Assembly: GCA_942491525.1 (NCBI GenBank)
Contig: CALOBW010000030.1
Location: 310,001 to 374,000, forward strand
Length of the DNA stretch: 64,000 bases
Source of the DNA: CAYWBU01 sp942491525
GTDB lineage: Bacteria > Desulfobacterota > Desulfomonilia > UBA1062
Direction: 5' to 3'
Under the pieces are notes generated by a model that ran no database searches, was not told the DNA's origin, and saw only the letters and a list, made by a program, of their open reading frames with translations. Of the stretch, positions 54,151 to 63,538 are shown piece after piece; within the stretch, counting starts at the first letter, position 1, and every line of letters begins with the position of its first letter. Both the position numbers and the translations under genes were made by a program.

Positions 54151-55941
54151 CTATTTATACTGCTCTTCTATCTGCGGACCATACTTCTCCAGCACCACCC
54201 GGCGCTTAAGTTTCATGGTCTGGGTCAGACAGCCGCTCTCAAGGGTGAAATCTTCGGCAATGAAGAGAAACTTCTTGGGAATCTCATAGCTGCCGTAGAC
54301 ATCCGTAAGAGCCTCGATGATCTCAGCCTCAATCTTGGCGGTCAGCTCAGCATCCTTGATCATATCTTCAGGCTTGTCGGACTTGCCGAGTTCGCGGGCC
54401 CGCTTGGCCATGACCTCGAAGTCGGGCACCACGATGCAGATGTTATAGGCCCGGCTGTCGCCATAGACCATGGCGTTTGTCACGCTGCGCAGCAGCTTGA
54501 TATCCTCCTCCATGCCGGCCGGGAAGACATATTTGCCGTTGGCCAGCTTGTACTGCTCCTTGATGCGCCCGGTGATGTAGAGGAAGCCATCCTCATCGAA
54601 GCGGCCGCGGTCGCCGGTGCGGAAACCGCCATCCTCGGTCATGACTGCGGCGGTCTCCTCGGGCTTGTTGAGGTAGCCCTGCATGACGTTGGGGCCGTAG
54701 ACGATGATCTCACCGTCATCCAACTCGGGGTCGCCCTTGGACTTGTCGATCTCGACCCGGATATATTCGGCCAGCGGGCCGACGCTGCCGAAGCGGAACT
54801 TGTCGCGGCGGCTCATGGTGATGCAGGGCGAGGTTTCAGTCAGACCGAAGCAGTCATAGACCGGCACCCCCACATCGTGAAAGAACTTGGAGATTTCGGG
54901 GTTCATGGTCACGCTGCCGGTCAGGCAGAACTTTAAGCGACCACCGAAACGCGCCCGGATGGCCGAGAAGACCAATTTGTCGGCAATGGCCACCTTGATG
55001 TTGGTCAGCAGATTGCGGCGCCCCTCTTCGGCCAGGCGCCGTTTCTGCTTGGCGGCCTCGACGCCCCAGACAAACAGCTTGCGCTTTATCCCGCCCTCTT
55101 CATCCATCTTGGCCCAGATGCCGTCATAGATCATATTGAAGACGCGCGGCACAGCCACCATGCAGTTGGGGCGGACCTGCTGCAGATCATCGCCGAGGGT
55201 GGCGGTGCTGCCCATGAAGCCCATGGTGCCGCCATACTGCAGCAGATTGTAAAGCTCACCGGTCTGGCCGTAGGAGTGGGCCCAGGGCAGAATCACGACT
55301 GAGACACTGTGGGGCCCGAGCTCAGGCCAGGCGTGCCAGCCGGCCTGGGCGTTGCTGGTGAAGTTGCCGTGTGAAAGGAGCACGCCCTTGGGATCGCCCA
55401 TGGTGCCCGAGGTGTAGATCAGACCGGCGATGTCGTAGGGATCAGGCTTGACGGACTCAACGTAGTTGGCGGCACCGTACTCTTCCAGGGCGCGCATGGA
55501 GTCGGACCCGGGTGCGCTCACGGCAATGACCTTCTCCAGGGCCGGCATCTCGTGCCTGAACTTTTCAACCTTCTCGAGCACCTTGGCGTTGGCCACCACC
55601 AGAACTTTGATGGCGCTGTCGGCAATGATGTACTTCCAGGTCTTGACCAGTTCGGCCTCATACATGGGAATGAAACGTCCGCCCAGGCCATAGGTCGCAA
55701 AGGCGCAGACGGCCCACTCGACGCTGTTGCCGCCGATGAAGCCCACCGCGTCATCCTTGCCGATGCCCAGGGATTTCAGCCCGGAGCGCATATTGTCGAC
55801 CCGGCGGCCCACCTGGGCATAGGTCACCCACTCATAGACCCCGGCGGAATTCTTGGTACCAAAGAGTCTGTTATCAGGATACTTGGCAACTGAGCCCTCA
55901 AACAGATCAACCAGATTGTCCGGTTTGTTGTACTCGAACAT
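54151..55941 (-). CDS. Long-chain fatty acid-CoA ligase-like AMP-forming enzyme
   Basis: 596 residues from ATG 55941, with GGGAGAG upstream; longer in-frame starts lack a site. It has the adenylate-forming signature GLIYTSGTMGDPKGVLLSHGN, the A5-like YDCFGLTETSP, the FRTGDRGRFDEDGFLYITGR motif and a C-terminal TMKLKRRVV. The size and motifs fit the FadD15/long-chain acyl-CoA synthetase group. It activates a fatty acid with ATP and CoA for degradation or lipid synthesis. No other fatty-acid gene is adjacent. Monocistronic. Confidence 0.92.
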   Translation of the reverse strand: MFEYNKPDNLVDLFEGSVAKYPDNRLFGTKNSAGVYEWVTYAQVGRRVDNMRSGLKSLGIGKDDAVGFIGGNSVEWAVCAFATYGLGGRFIPMYEAELVKTWKYIIADSAIKVLVVANAKVLEKVEKFRHEMPALEKVIAVSAPGSDSMRALEEYGAANYVESVKPDPYDIAGLIYTSGTMGDPKGVLLSHGNFTSNAQAGWHAWPELGPHSVSVVILPWAHSYGQTGELYNLLQYGGTMGFMGSTATLGDDLQQVRPNCMVAVPRVFNMIYDGIWAKMDEEGGIKRKLFVWGVEAAKQKRRLAEEGRRNLLTNIKVAIADKLVFSAIRARFGGRLKFCLTGSVTMNPEISKFFHDVGVPVYDCFGLTETSPCITMSRRDKFRFGSVGPLAEYIRVEIDKSKGDPELDDGEIIVYGPNVMQGYLNKPEETAAVMTEDGGFRTGDRGRFDEDGFLYITGRIKEQYKLANGKYVFPAGMEEDIKLLRSVTNAMVYGDSRAYNICIVVPDFEVMAKRARELGKSDKPEDMIKDAELTAKIEAEIIEALTDVYGSYEIPKKFLFIAEDFTLESGCLTQTMKLKRRVVLEKYGPQIEEQYK

Positions 55942-56035
55942 ACTCTCTCCCATCTCATTTAATAAACTGTGGCTGAAACCTACCACAGATTGAGAAAAGG
56001 CGAAACAGTTCAAAGCTGAATCAGACAATCACACA

Positions 56036-58456
56036 TCAGCCATCCAGGGCCGCCCTGACGGCCCTTGCCAGCTCCGACTTCACGAACGGCTTCTCAATAA
56101 AACCGATCCCATCTTCGAGCACCCCCTCTTTGGCAATAATATCTGCCGTATAGCCTGACATATAGAGGCATTTGACGGCGGGAGCGAGCTGGCTGACGGC
56201 GCCATACAGATCGCGGCCGTTCATCTCAGGCATAATCACATCGGTGATAAGCAGACTGACCTGATGCTGCTTCACCAGCTGCAGAGCTTCACTCGGCAGC
56301 CGCGCCTGCAGCACTCTGTATCCCAGGCCGCGCAGCATGATCGTGGCGATCTCCAGCATGGCCGGTTCATCCTCCGTCACCAGCACAGTTTCCGTACCGC
56401 CCACTTCAGAGAGCTCCACAGCCGGTGCCTCTTCCGCCTCGCCGTCAAACTTGGGCAGATAGATGACGAAGGTTGTGCCCCGCTCCAGAACGCTTTCAAC
56501 CTGAATCACCCCGCCGTTCTGGGCCACGATCCCATAGAGGGTCGCCAGCCCCAGACCGGTCCCGACCTCCTTGGTGGTATAGAAAGGCTCAAATATGTTG
56601 GGGAGCAGTTCCTGGCTGATGCCGCAGCCCGTATCACTCACCGTAACTTTGACATAGTCCCCCGGATTCAGCTCCGGATGCTGCATGGACAGCATCCGGT
56701 CAACGGAGACATTAGTGCTGGCAATAACAACTTTACCCTGCCCTTCAATCGCATCCCGGGCATTGACACACAGATTCGCCAGCACCTGATCAATCTGACC
56801 GGGATCAATCTTAACGGGCCAGACCGATGAGGCCGGCGACCAGATCAGTTCAATATTTTCGCCCATCAGGCGCTGCAGGATTTTAAGCATGCTGTCGATG
56901 GTCTCATTCAGATCGATAACCTTGGGCAGAGTTATCTGCTTGCGTGCAAAAGCCAGCAGCTGCCTTGTCAGCCCGGCCGAACGGCGGGCGGCCTTCTCAA
57001 CATCCTGCAGGTTCTCATAAACCGGATGAGACCGCGGCAGATCTTCCAACGCCGCCTCCGTATGACCGATGATAACCGCCAGCATATTGTTAAAGTCATG
57101 CGCGACCCCACCGGCCAGACGGCCCACGGCCTCCATCTTCTGGGACTGCCGGTACTGCTCCTCAAGCTGGGCATGGGATTGCTTATAGCGCTCCTCATCC
57201 AGCAGCGCCTTCAGCGGTGCGGCAAGCTGGACCGCAACGGTTTCGAGCAGATATCTATCATGCGGCGTATATCCGCCGGGCTTGCTGGCCACGGCAAGCT
57301 GGCCGATCAGATCACCCTTGTGCATTATGGGAACGACCATGGCCGTCGCCGAAGGGGACTGGCCATCTGGTGACGGGCAGATGAGATTTCCCTGATCATC
57401 GGCATAACTCAGGCATGCAGAACTGGTCCCCAAAGCATCGGCAACGGTCGCACCGATTGCCCCGTAGAGCATCTCATGCGACTGGGTCAGAAACAGGTTG
57501 GCGATCCGACTATTGAGCAGAACCACATCTTTTTCCTGTTCCAGCTCCAGCGTCCGCGCCGCCACAACTGCAGCCAGATGGGCATTCCGGCTCAGCATCA
57601 TATAGACAATCAGAGAGATCAGTATCGCAAAAAGCAAGCCGCCTGACCTGAAGGCGAAGACAGCGCCCCGCGAAGCCCAGCCCCCGTCGGGGACCGCGGC
57701 CAGGACCCACTCCTGACTGGGAATCTTGATCACATAGGTTACAGGCTCACCGCCGAGGGCACCCGCATCTCCCCAAACATCGCGGCCGTCAGCATCCCGC
57801 AGCACAATCCTCAAATTGTCGGGGGCAGATTTTATGCCGGCCACAGATAAGATCGGCGGCAGATCAAAGACAATGACCGCCAGCCCCCAGAACTGGCCAT
57901 CTCTGTAGACGGCCATTCTGGCAACCAAACCCAGACCCTGCTGGCGCAGCTCATAGGGCCCGCTCAAAACTATCTGACCAGTCTCAATGGCCCGGCGCAC
58001 ATCCCGGCGCACATCATCCCGCTCATCATTGATCAGATCGTCCAGCGAGCGCCGGGCCACCTGCTCATTTCCCTCCAAGGGATAGACGTTCACCAGACCC
58101 TCGGGGGGAAATACCTGAATCGCCCGGATACCTTCACCTCCGCTATGGAGACCGGCGGCAAAAGTGGCAAAATGAGAGTCGGAATGGGCATCAAACATGT
58201 CAGACTCGACAAAGGCCCCCAGCCCAACCAGCAGCGCAATCCGTTCATTCAGGGCTGAGCTGAGCGCATTCCCGTAGATGCTGAGATCCTGATAGACATG
58301 CTGACGCTTCACCCGCTCAAGCAGAGAATCATATCTGTCGGAGAGATACCAGGAGGTTAAAAGCAGCAAAACCAAGAGCAGCAGCGAGATCAGCGTCGCA
58401 CTGAAAATCCTGCGGCGAGCCTGCTTCTTAACTTGGAAACCTTCCCTCGGTAACAT
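56036..58456 (-). CDS. CHASE-domain hybrid histidine kinase
   Basis: 806 residues. Two membrane helices (about 18-38 and 270-290) border a CHASE-type periplasmic sensor (IQVFPPEGLVNVYPLEGN, SGPYELRQQGLGLVARMAVY). A GAF domain (about 330-440) follows, then an NtrB-type HisKA (GRLAGGVAHDFNNMLAVI), HATPase (VGTGLGLATLYGIV) and a C-terminal receiver (LLITDVIMPEMNG). The GGVAHDFNN form of the His box is common in deltaproteobacterial sensor kinases. The signal is unknown. It stands alone between the synthetase gene and a small plus-strand gene. Confidence 0.92.
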   Translation of the reverse strand: MLPREGFQVKKQARRRIFSATLISLLLLVLLLLTSWYLSDRYDSLLERVKRQHVYQDLSIYGNALSSALNERIALLVGLGAFVESDMFDAHSDSHFATFAAGLHSGGEGIRAIQVFPPEGLVNVYPLEGNEQVARRSLDDLINDERDDVRRDVRRAIETGQIVLSGPYELRQQGLGLVARMAVYRDGQFWGLAVIVFDLPPILSVAGIKSAPDNLRIVLRDADGRDVWGDAGALGGEPVTYVIKIPSQEWVLAAVPDGGWASRGAVFAFRSGGLLFAILISLIVYMMLSRNAHLAAVVAARTLELEQEKDVVLLNSRIANLFLTQSHEMLYGAIGATVADALGTSSACLSYADDQGNLICPSPDGQSPSATAMVVPIMHKGDLIGQLAVASKPGGYTPHDRYLLETVAVQLAAPLKALLDEERYKQSHAQLEEQYRQSQKMEAVGRLAGGVAHDFNNMLAVIIGHTEAALEDLPRSHPVYENLQDVEKAARRSAGLTRQLLAFARKQITLPKVIDLNETIDSMLKILQRLMGENIELIWSPASSVWPVKIDPGQIDQVLANLCVNARDAIEGQGKVVIASTNVSVDRMLSMQHPELNPGDYVKVTVSDTGCGISQELLPNIFEPFYTTKEVGTGLGLATLYGIVAQNGGVIQVESVLERGTTFVIYLPKFDGEAEEAPAVELSEVGGTETVLVTEDEPAMLEIATIMLRGLGYRVLQARLPSEALQLVKQHQVSLLITDVIMPEMNGRDLYGAVSQLAPAVKCLYMSGYTADIIAKEGVLEDGIGFIEKPFVKSELARAVRAALDG

Positions 58457-58622
58457 ATACCCCCCAAGCCAGACCTGAACCTATTTGCGGCACACCCTCA
58501 ATTTAAATCATAATGATCATCCCAACAAGGAGATTCTGTATTCCGCCCTTAATGACCAGCTGCTTGCTAAAAAAACACCAATCATCTATCAGGGTGAGAT
58601 CAACTATGAACAGGGTGCAACC

Positions 58623-58838
58623 ATGAAACACATCACCATCAAAACCATCGAGGGCGAGACCATTCTGCTGCCCGAGAACAACATCGACTACATCAAGGCC
58701 ACCAGCGACCGAGAGTGTGAGATTTTCCTGCGCAGCGGCAGCAGCTTCAGCACCGCCATGTCGCTGACCAGAATCAGCGTGCTCATGGAGCACAAGAGCA
58801 ACCCCCGCAAAATTACAAAGATCAACTCACCGCTATAG
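58623..58838 (+). CDS. Small hypothetical protein
   Basis: 71 residues from ATG 58623. The frame is open upstream to 58485 from a TTG, with AAGGAG at about 58527 but no good start next to it, so the start is uncertain. The sequence (KHITIKTIEGETILLPENN, YIKATSDRECEIFLRSGSS) looks like a small beta barrel. It is loosely like FlbD or a LytTR-type fragment, but I do not recognise the family. It ends one base before the convergent MocR gene. Confidence 0.55.
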   Translation: MKHITIKTIEGETILLPENNIDYIKATSDRECEIFLRSGSSFSTAMSLTRISVLMEHKSNPRKITKINSPL

Positions 58839-60242
58839 TCAGAAATCCTGCGCCAGCTGCCCCAGCCGCCTGATGGCGCCTTCGATGCGCTCCGACAGCG
58901 GATAGCCGCAGTTGATGCGCATGTGGCTGGTGTAGCGGTCCTGGGCACTGAAGAGCGCGCCGGGAGAGAATACAATGCCTTCGCTGAGCGCCACATTGTA
59001 GAGCTCCATGGTGTCGATCTCCTCGGGCAGCTCCACCCAGAGCAGGAAGCCGCCCTTGGGATCGGTGATCCGGGTGCCAACCGGAAAGCAGTGCTGAATC
59101 CGGCTGCGGTAGGCGCGCGACTGATCGGCAAAGGTTCGGGCCAGCACCCTGATCTGCCGGCTGTAGCGGCCCGAAGCCAGATAGGCCGCCACCGCGGCCT
59201 GGGAAGGGCCTGAGTTGGACAGGCTGGCGGCGATTCGCTGATCCAGCACCGCATCCTGATAGCTGCCGGCAATGATCCAGCCCACCCGGCAGCCCGGGGC
59301 AATTGTCTTGGAAAAGGACGAGAGATAGATCACCCGCTCATCATGGGCACGCAGCGCATGCGGCACCCGGCCGCTGTGGCTCAGATCGCCGTAGACGTCA
59401 TCCTCAATCAGCGGCACGCCCGCTTCGGCACAGACCGCTACAATCTCCCGGCGCTTCTCATCAGGATAGAGCCCGCCCAGGGGGTTGCCGAAACTGGGCT
59501 GCAGCATAACCGCCTTGATATCATAATGCGCAACGGCGCGCCTGAAGGCCCGCATATCGATGCCGCTGGCCGGATCGGTCGCGATCTCCAGGGCATAGAG
59601 CCCCAGATTGTCCAGCAGATTGATCACCCCGTAGTAGGCCGGCGACTCCACCAGCACCATGTCGCCGGGCCGGGTCAGGGCTCTGAGCACCAGATAGGCG
59701 GATTCAGTGGCACCGTTGGTGATCAGAATCTCGTCCGGGCGGACCGCAACCCCCTTGTTGAGCATATGGTAGGCGATCTGGGCCTTGAGCTGCGGCAGGC
59801 CGCTGATGCCGCTGTACTGCACCATCAGGGAGTCTTGATCGCTCAAGACCTTACGCATACAGCCGGCCAGGGCCTTGCCGGGCATCAGCTGCGGATCCGG
59901 CAGGGCTGCGGCCAGCGGGATCACATCGCGGTCACCCATCAGCCCCACCACCGAGCGGTAGATATCCGAGCGCCGGGCTCTGATGGGCCGATTGCTGGGA
60001 GTGGAGACACGCGGCGCCTCCACCGCCACCTGCTGGCACACATAGAAGCCGGACTGGGGGCGCGCCTCAATCAGACCTTCACGCTCAAGTTCCAGGTAGG
60101 CCTGCATGACAGTTGAGATGCTGACCCCCATGTCACGGCTCATGCGCCTGAGCGACGGCACCTTCTGGCCGCCGCTCAAGCTGCCGCCATCAATCTGCGC
60201 GCGCAGGCTCTGCTTTATGCGGTCATAGAGAAAATCAGCCAT
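58839..60242 (-). CDS. MocR/PdxR-type GntR regulator with aminotransferase domain
   Basis: 467 residues. The N-terminal GntR winged helix (GQKVPSLRRMSRDMGVSIST, then VMQAYLELEREGLIEARPQSGFYV) is fused to a class I aminotransferase-like domain. The PLP lysine lies in YLSSFSKTIAPGCRVGWI. MocR proteins bind PLP and often control vitamin B6, amino-acid or transporter genes. They commonly regulate a divergent neighbour, here the DUF2917 gene. Two direct CTGTTATG repeats lie in the shared upstream region. Confidence 0.93.
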   Translation of the reverse strand: MADFLYDRIKQSLRAQIDGGSLSGGQKVPSLRRMSRDMGVSISTVMQAYLELEREGLIEARPQSGFYVCQQVAVEAPRVSTPSNRPIRARRSDIYRSVVGLMGDRDVIPLAAALPDPQLMPGKALAGCMRKVLSDQDSLMVQYSGISGLPQLKAQIAYHMLNKGVAVRPDEILITNGATESAYLVLRALTRPGDMVLVESPAYYGVINLLDNLGLYALEIATDPASGIDMRAFRRAVAHYDIKAVMLQPSFGNPLGGLYPDEKRREIVAVCAEAGVPLIEDDVYGDLSHSGRVPHALRAHDERVIYLSSFSKTIAPGCRVGWIIAGSYQDAVLDQRIAASLSNSGPSQAAVAAYLASGRYSRQIRVLARTFADQSRAYRSRIQHCFPVGTRITDPKGGFLLWVELPEEIDTMELYNVALSEGIVFSPGALFSAQDRYTSHMRINCGYPLSERIEGAIRRLGQLAQDF

Positions 60243-60253
60243 AATATCTCCAA

Positions 60254-60292
60254 CTGTTATGGTTTATTATCACAGAATCTGTATCTGTTATG
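60254..60292. promoter_or_regulatory. Candidate MocR-binding direct repeats
   Basis: CTGTTATG occurs at 60254 and again at 60285, 31 bases apart (about three helical turns), between the divergent MocR and DUF2917 genes. MocR/PdxR proteins are known to bind direct repeats. Confidence 0.45.
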
Positions 60293-60321
60293 CCTACACT
60301 GTCTGACTTAGAAAAGTAAAT

Positions 60322-60540
60322 ATGCAGATCAAAAAAGGGCAGATCAGAAAACTCGGAAGGGGTAAGGTCCACTGTGAAGCGGGCTGCATCTGGCTGACCG
60401 AGCAGGGGCGCGACATCATCCTGAAAGCCGGCCAGAGCCATCACATCAGCCGCCTGGCAATCATTGAGGGTTTGAAGGACTCCTGCATCCAGCGAGAGAG
60501 GACCGGGGAGCCGAAGCTCCCTCGGCTTGCCCATGGGTAG
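60322..60540 (+). CDS. Small DUF2917-like protein
   Basis: 72 residues. It matches the short DUF2917 layout: an N-terminal strand (QIRKLGRGKVHCEAGCIWLT), the central EQGRDIILKAGQSHHISR, and a variable end. This cupin-like beta fold has no established function, but the family is often next to MocR regulators or aminotransferases. Here it is divergent from a MocR gene and is its most likely target. No clear ribosome site is seen, so the start is a little uncertain. Confidence 0.7.
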   Translation: MQIKKGQIRKLGRGKVHCEAGCIWLTEQGRDIILKAGQSHHISRLAIIEGLKDSCIQRERTGEPKLPRLAHG

Positions 60541-60630
60541 TGAGCAAATTTACACTTGCCAAAGCAAACCCGATGCCATTTGCTAAATGCTCATAAATAT
60601 AGGCTTTTTATTTATACCAGACGCCAGACA

Positions 60631-60665
60631 GTGTCACATACGGACCCAGGTGCCATATATGACAC
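60631..60665. repeat. Inverted repeat in the intergenic region
   Basis: GTGTCA-CATA...ATAT-TGACAC forms a hairpin of about 6 to 9 bp. It lies in a 205-base gap with no gene. It resembles short intergenic palindromes of unknown role. Confidence 0.4.
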
Positions 60666-60745
60666 CCAAGGGCGGCCACCCCGAAGATAACCATGCGGCT
60701 TAAGAGACTTTAAATTTTGGCACAGCACATGCTCTTAAGCTGTGC

Positions 60746-61846
60746 ATGAAAACTAAAAGCATCATCTTCATGACGCTCATACTGAGCACACTCGTCAGCC
60801 GCACTTGCCCGGCAGAGATGATCATGCCCGATGACTGGCCCTACACCGCCGAAGAATCTGAACTGTGGGAGGCCGTGCAGCTTTTTGAGGCCTGGGAATC
60901 CGTTGCCGCCGAGACCGCCCCGACCGAGATCATCGTGGGCGTGGTGGATTCAGGGGTCGATCCAACCCACAGCGATCTGGCCCCCGTACTGCTGCCGGGC
61001 TGGAATTTCATCGACAACAACTCCGACATCAGTGATGACAGCGGCCATGGCACCAAGGTCAGCGGTCTGATCGCCGCCATCGGCGACAACGCCCAGGGCA
61101 CCGTCGGCATGGCCTGGCTCAGCAACGTCAAGCTCATGCCGCTGCGCGCCATGCAACGCAGCCTCCTCGACACCAGCGGCGATCCCGAAACCGCCGCCCG
61201 GGCCATTCGCTACGCCGTGGACAACGGCGCCGATATCATCAACCTCAGCTGGGGCACCTACAAAAACATCTCCCTGCTTGAGACGGCCATCGCCTACGCC
61301 GAACAGCAGGGAGTCCTGATCATAGCCTCGGCCGGCAACGACGGCCTCGACACAGACATCCGGCCCCACTTCCCCTCAATCTACAACTATGACAACATCA
61401 TCTGCGTCACCGCCCTGGATCACAACAGCAGCACCGAACTCTGGCAATACGCCAACTTCGGCGAGCTGAGCGTGGATGTCGCCGCCCCCGGCGTGGGACT
61501 CTACAGCATCACCGTTGCCGACGACGCGCCCTTTGTCTCCGGAACCTCAATGGCCACCGCCGTGGCTTGCGGGATCGCAGCCATGACCTGGGCCCAGAAT
61601 CCCGCACTTGACGCCCGGCAGATCCGCCAGCGGATTCTCAAGGCCAGCAGTCTGCCGCAGGACGCCTCACCCGACCTGATCATGTGTGGCGGCGTAATCA
61701 ACGCCTATGCCGCACTGATGGGCATTGAGAACCGCACGCTGCTGGCCGAGGGCAATCCCAGCTATCCGCTAGACCTCAGGGCCGCCCTTGCCGCTCAGGA
61801 CGACTCCGACTGCTTTATCCAGAGCGCACTTGCAAACAGCTTCTGA
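60746..61846 (+). CDS. Secreted subtilisin-like serine protease (S8)
   Basis: 366 residues. A signal peptide (KTKSIIFMTLILSTLVSRT) precedes the S8 triad: Asp in VGVVDSGVDPTHSDL, His in SGHGTKVSGLIAAIG, and Ser in VSGTSMATAVACG. The oxyanion Asn lies in IIASAGNDG. There is almost no propeptide, so the enzyme may fold without one. The C-terminus ends DDSDCFIQSALANSF, a Cys-Phe-Ile tail also on the Calx-beta protein at 3.2 kb, and may serve for sorting. Monocistronic. Confidence 0.93.
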   Translation: MKTKSIIFMTLILSTLVSRTCPAEMIMPDDWPYTAEESELWEAVQLFEAWESVAAETAPTEIIVGVVDSGVDPTHSDLAPVLLPGWNFIDNNSDISDDSGHGTKVSGLIAAIGDNAQGTVGMAWLSNVKLMPLRAMQRSLLDTSGDPETAARAIRYAVDNGADIINLSWGTYKNISLLETAIAYAEQQGVLIIASAGNDGLDTDIRPHFPSIYNYDNIICVTALDHNSSTELWQYANFGELSVDVAAPGVGLYSITVADDAPFVSGTSMATAVACGIAAMTWAQNPALDARQIRQRILKASSLPQDASPDLIMCGGVINAYAALMGIENRTLLAEGNPSYPLDLRAALAAQDDSDCFIQSALANSF

Positions 61847-61910
61847 GTCAACCAAGCGGCCAGCATACATTCCAATTGTTTATTTTTAAAAGATAAGTAT
61901 AGTTATACCC

Positions 61911-63434
61911 ATGGTCAGGGCCGCTGCCGATATCGATTACAATGAATTTATCCGTGAAGCCAGCCTGCGGCTCTGCAGCAGCCTCCATCTGGATGAATGC
62001 ATCGAGAACCTGACCGATTACCTCAAAAATTTCATGCCCCTGCAGTGGGCCGCCATAAACCTGATCAACCGAGTCGAGCACAAATCCTACGCCCTCTGCA
62101 ACATCGGCGAATCAACACTGGGCATGAACGAGGAGTTGCTGAACATCGAGAACGGCATGCTCACAGTCAATCTGCAACCTGATTACATTGAGACCATGGA
62201 CGCCTCGCGCCAAAACGACATCTATATAATCAACCCCGACAACGGGGTGATGCTGAACCAGGCGCTCTACAGAATTGCCGCCCTGAATCTGACCCTCGAC
62301 CTGGACGATGAACATTTTCTGATTCTCAGCCTGGGCAATGACGAAGAGATCCTCTTTGGCGCCAAAGATGCCGAACTGCTGGCGATGCTCAAAAAACCGC
62401 TCAGACTGGCAATGATCAACATCCTGAAGCACAAGGAGCTGGCCAATCTGAAGGACCGGCTGCTCGATGACAACCGTTTTCTGCTGCATGAGCTGCAGCC
62501 AATCTCCGCCACCAACATCATCGGCGCCAACATGGGCCTGCGCGAAATCATGCAGAACGTCAGGCGGGTCGCCGGCATGCCCAGCCCGGTGCTGATAAGC
62601 GGCGAGACCGGCTCCGGCAAAGAGGTCATTGCCAATGCCATTCATGAGTTCTCGACGCGCAGACAGGGGCCCTTCATCAAGGTCAACTGCGGCGCCATTG
62701 CCGAGCATCTCCTTGAGAGCGAACTCTTCGGCCATGAAAAGGGAGCCTTCACCGGCGCCATCAACACCAAACGCGGCCGCTTCGAAAGGGCCGACGGCGG
62801 CACCATCTTCCTGGATGAGATCGGCGAGCTGACCCCGGCAGCCCAGGTCAGCCTGCTGCGCGTGCTGCAGAATCATGAGATCGAGCGCGTCGGCGGCAGC
62901 AAGACAATTCCGCTCGACATCCGAGTCATCGCCGCCACCAACCGCAACCTGGAGGAGATGGTCAGACGGGGTGACTTCCGCGACGATCTCTGGTTCCGGC
63001 TGAATGTTTTCCCGATCCACCTTCCGCCGCTCAGGGAACGGCGCGAAGATATTCCGCACCTGATCTACCACTTCACCAACCGCAAGGCTCGCGAGATGAA
63101 CCTGCCGGTTCCCGAGCTGAGACAGGGTTCAATGCAGCACCTGACCGACCATCCCTGGCGCGGCAATGTGCGCGAGCTGGAAAATGTGGTCGAGCGCGGG
63201 CTGATCTATCACCAGGGCGGGCCCCTGGACCTGACCAAACACCTCAACACCTCCCCCAATGAGGATCCACACGACCACTTCCCCAGCCTGGACGCGGCCA
63301 TGGCCGAGCATATCGAGACGGCCATCAAACGCTGCGGCGGCAAGATCAAAGGCCCGGGGGGCGCCGCAGAACTGCTGAAAATCCACCCGAGCACCCTCAG
63401 AAACCGCATCCGGAAACTCAGAGAGCAGCCATAA
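61911..63434 (+). CDS. Sigma-54-dependent transcriptional activator
   Basis: 507 residues. An N-terminal GAF-like sensor (about 1-175) precedes the AAA+ domain with GETGSGKEVIANAIH (Walker A), GAFTGA (sigma-54 contact, ending GAFTGAI), and GGTIFLDEIGEL (Walker B). A Fis-type helix-turn-helix ends the protein (GGAAELLKIHPSTLRNRIRKL). It should activate RpoN-dependent promoters after its GAF domain senses a small ligand. No -24/-12 promoter was identified in the gaps nearby, so its target is unknown. Confidence 0.93.
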   Translation: MVRAAADIDYNEFIREASLRLCSSLHLDECIENLTDYLKNFMPLQWAAINLINRVEHKSYALCNIGESTLGMNEELLNIENGMLTVNLQPDYIETMDASRQNDIYIINPDNGVMLNQALYRIAALNLTLDLDDEHFLILSLGNDEEILFGAKDAELLAMLKKPLRLAMINILKHKELANLKDRLLDDNRFLLHELQPISATNIIGANMGLREIMQNVRRVAGMPSPVLISGETGSGKEVIANAIHEFSTRRQGPFIKVNCGAIAEHLLESELFGHEKGAFTGAINTKRGRFERADGGTIFLDEIGELTPAAQVSLLRVLQNHEIERVGGSKTIPLDIRVIAATNRNLEEMVRRGDFRDDLWFRLNVFPIHLPPLRERREDIPHLIYHFTNRKAREMNLPVPELRQGSMQHLTDHPWRGNVRELENVVERGLIYHQGGPLDLTKHLNTSPNEDPHDHFPSLDAAMAEHIETAIKRCGGKIKGPGGAAELLKIHPSTLRNRIRKLREQP

Positions 63435-63538
63435 TCGGCCCGGGACCATATCTGACCCCCGCCGGGCAAGCGCGGACAGCTCTTTGGACTTGCCGCCAAA
63501 CAACCGACGTGCTAGCTCCTTTCAGCCAAGGAGTAAGC

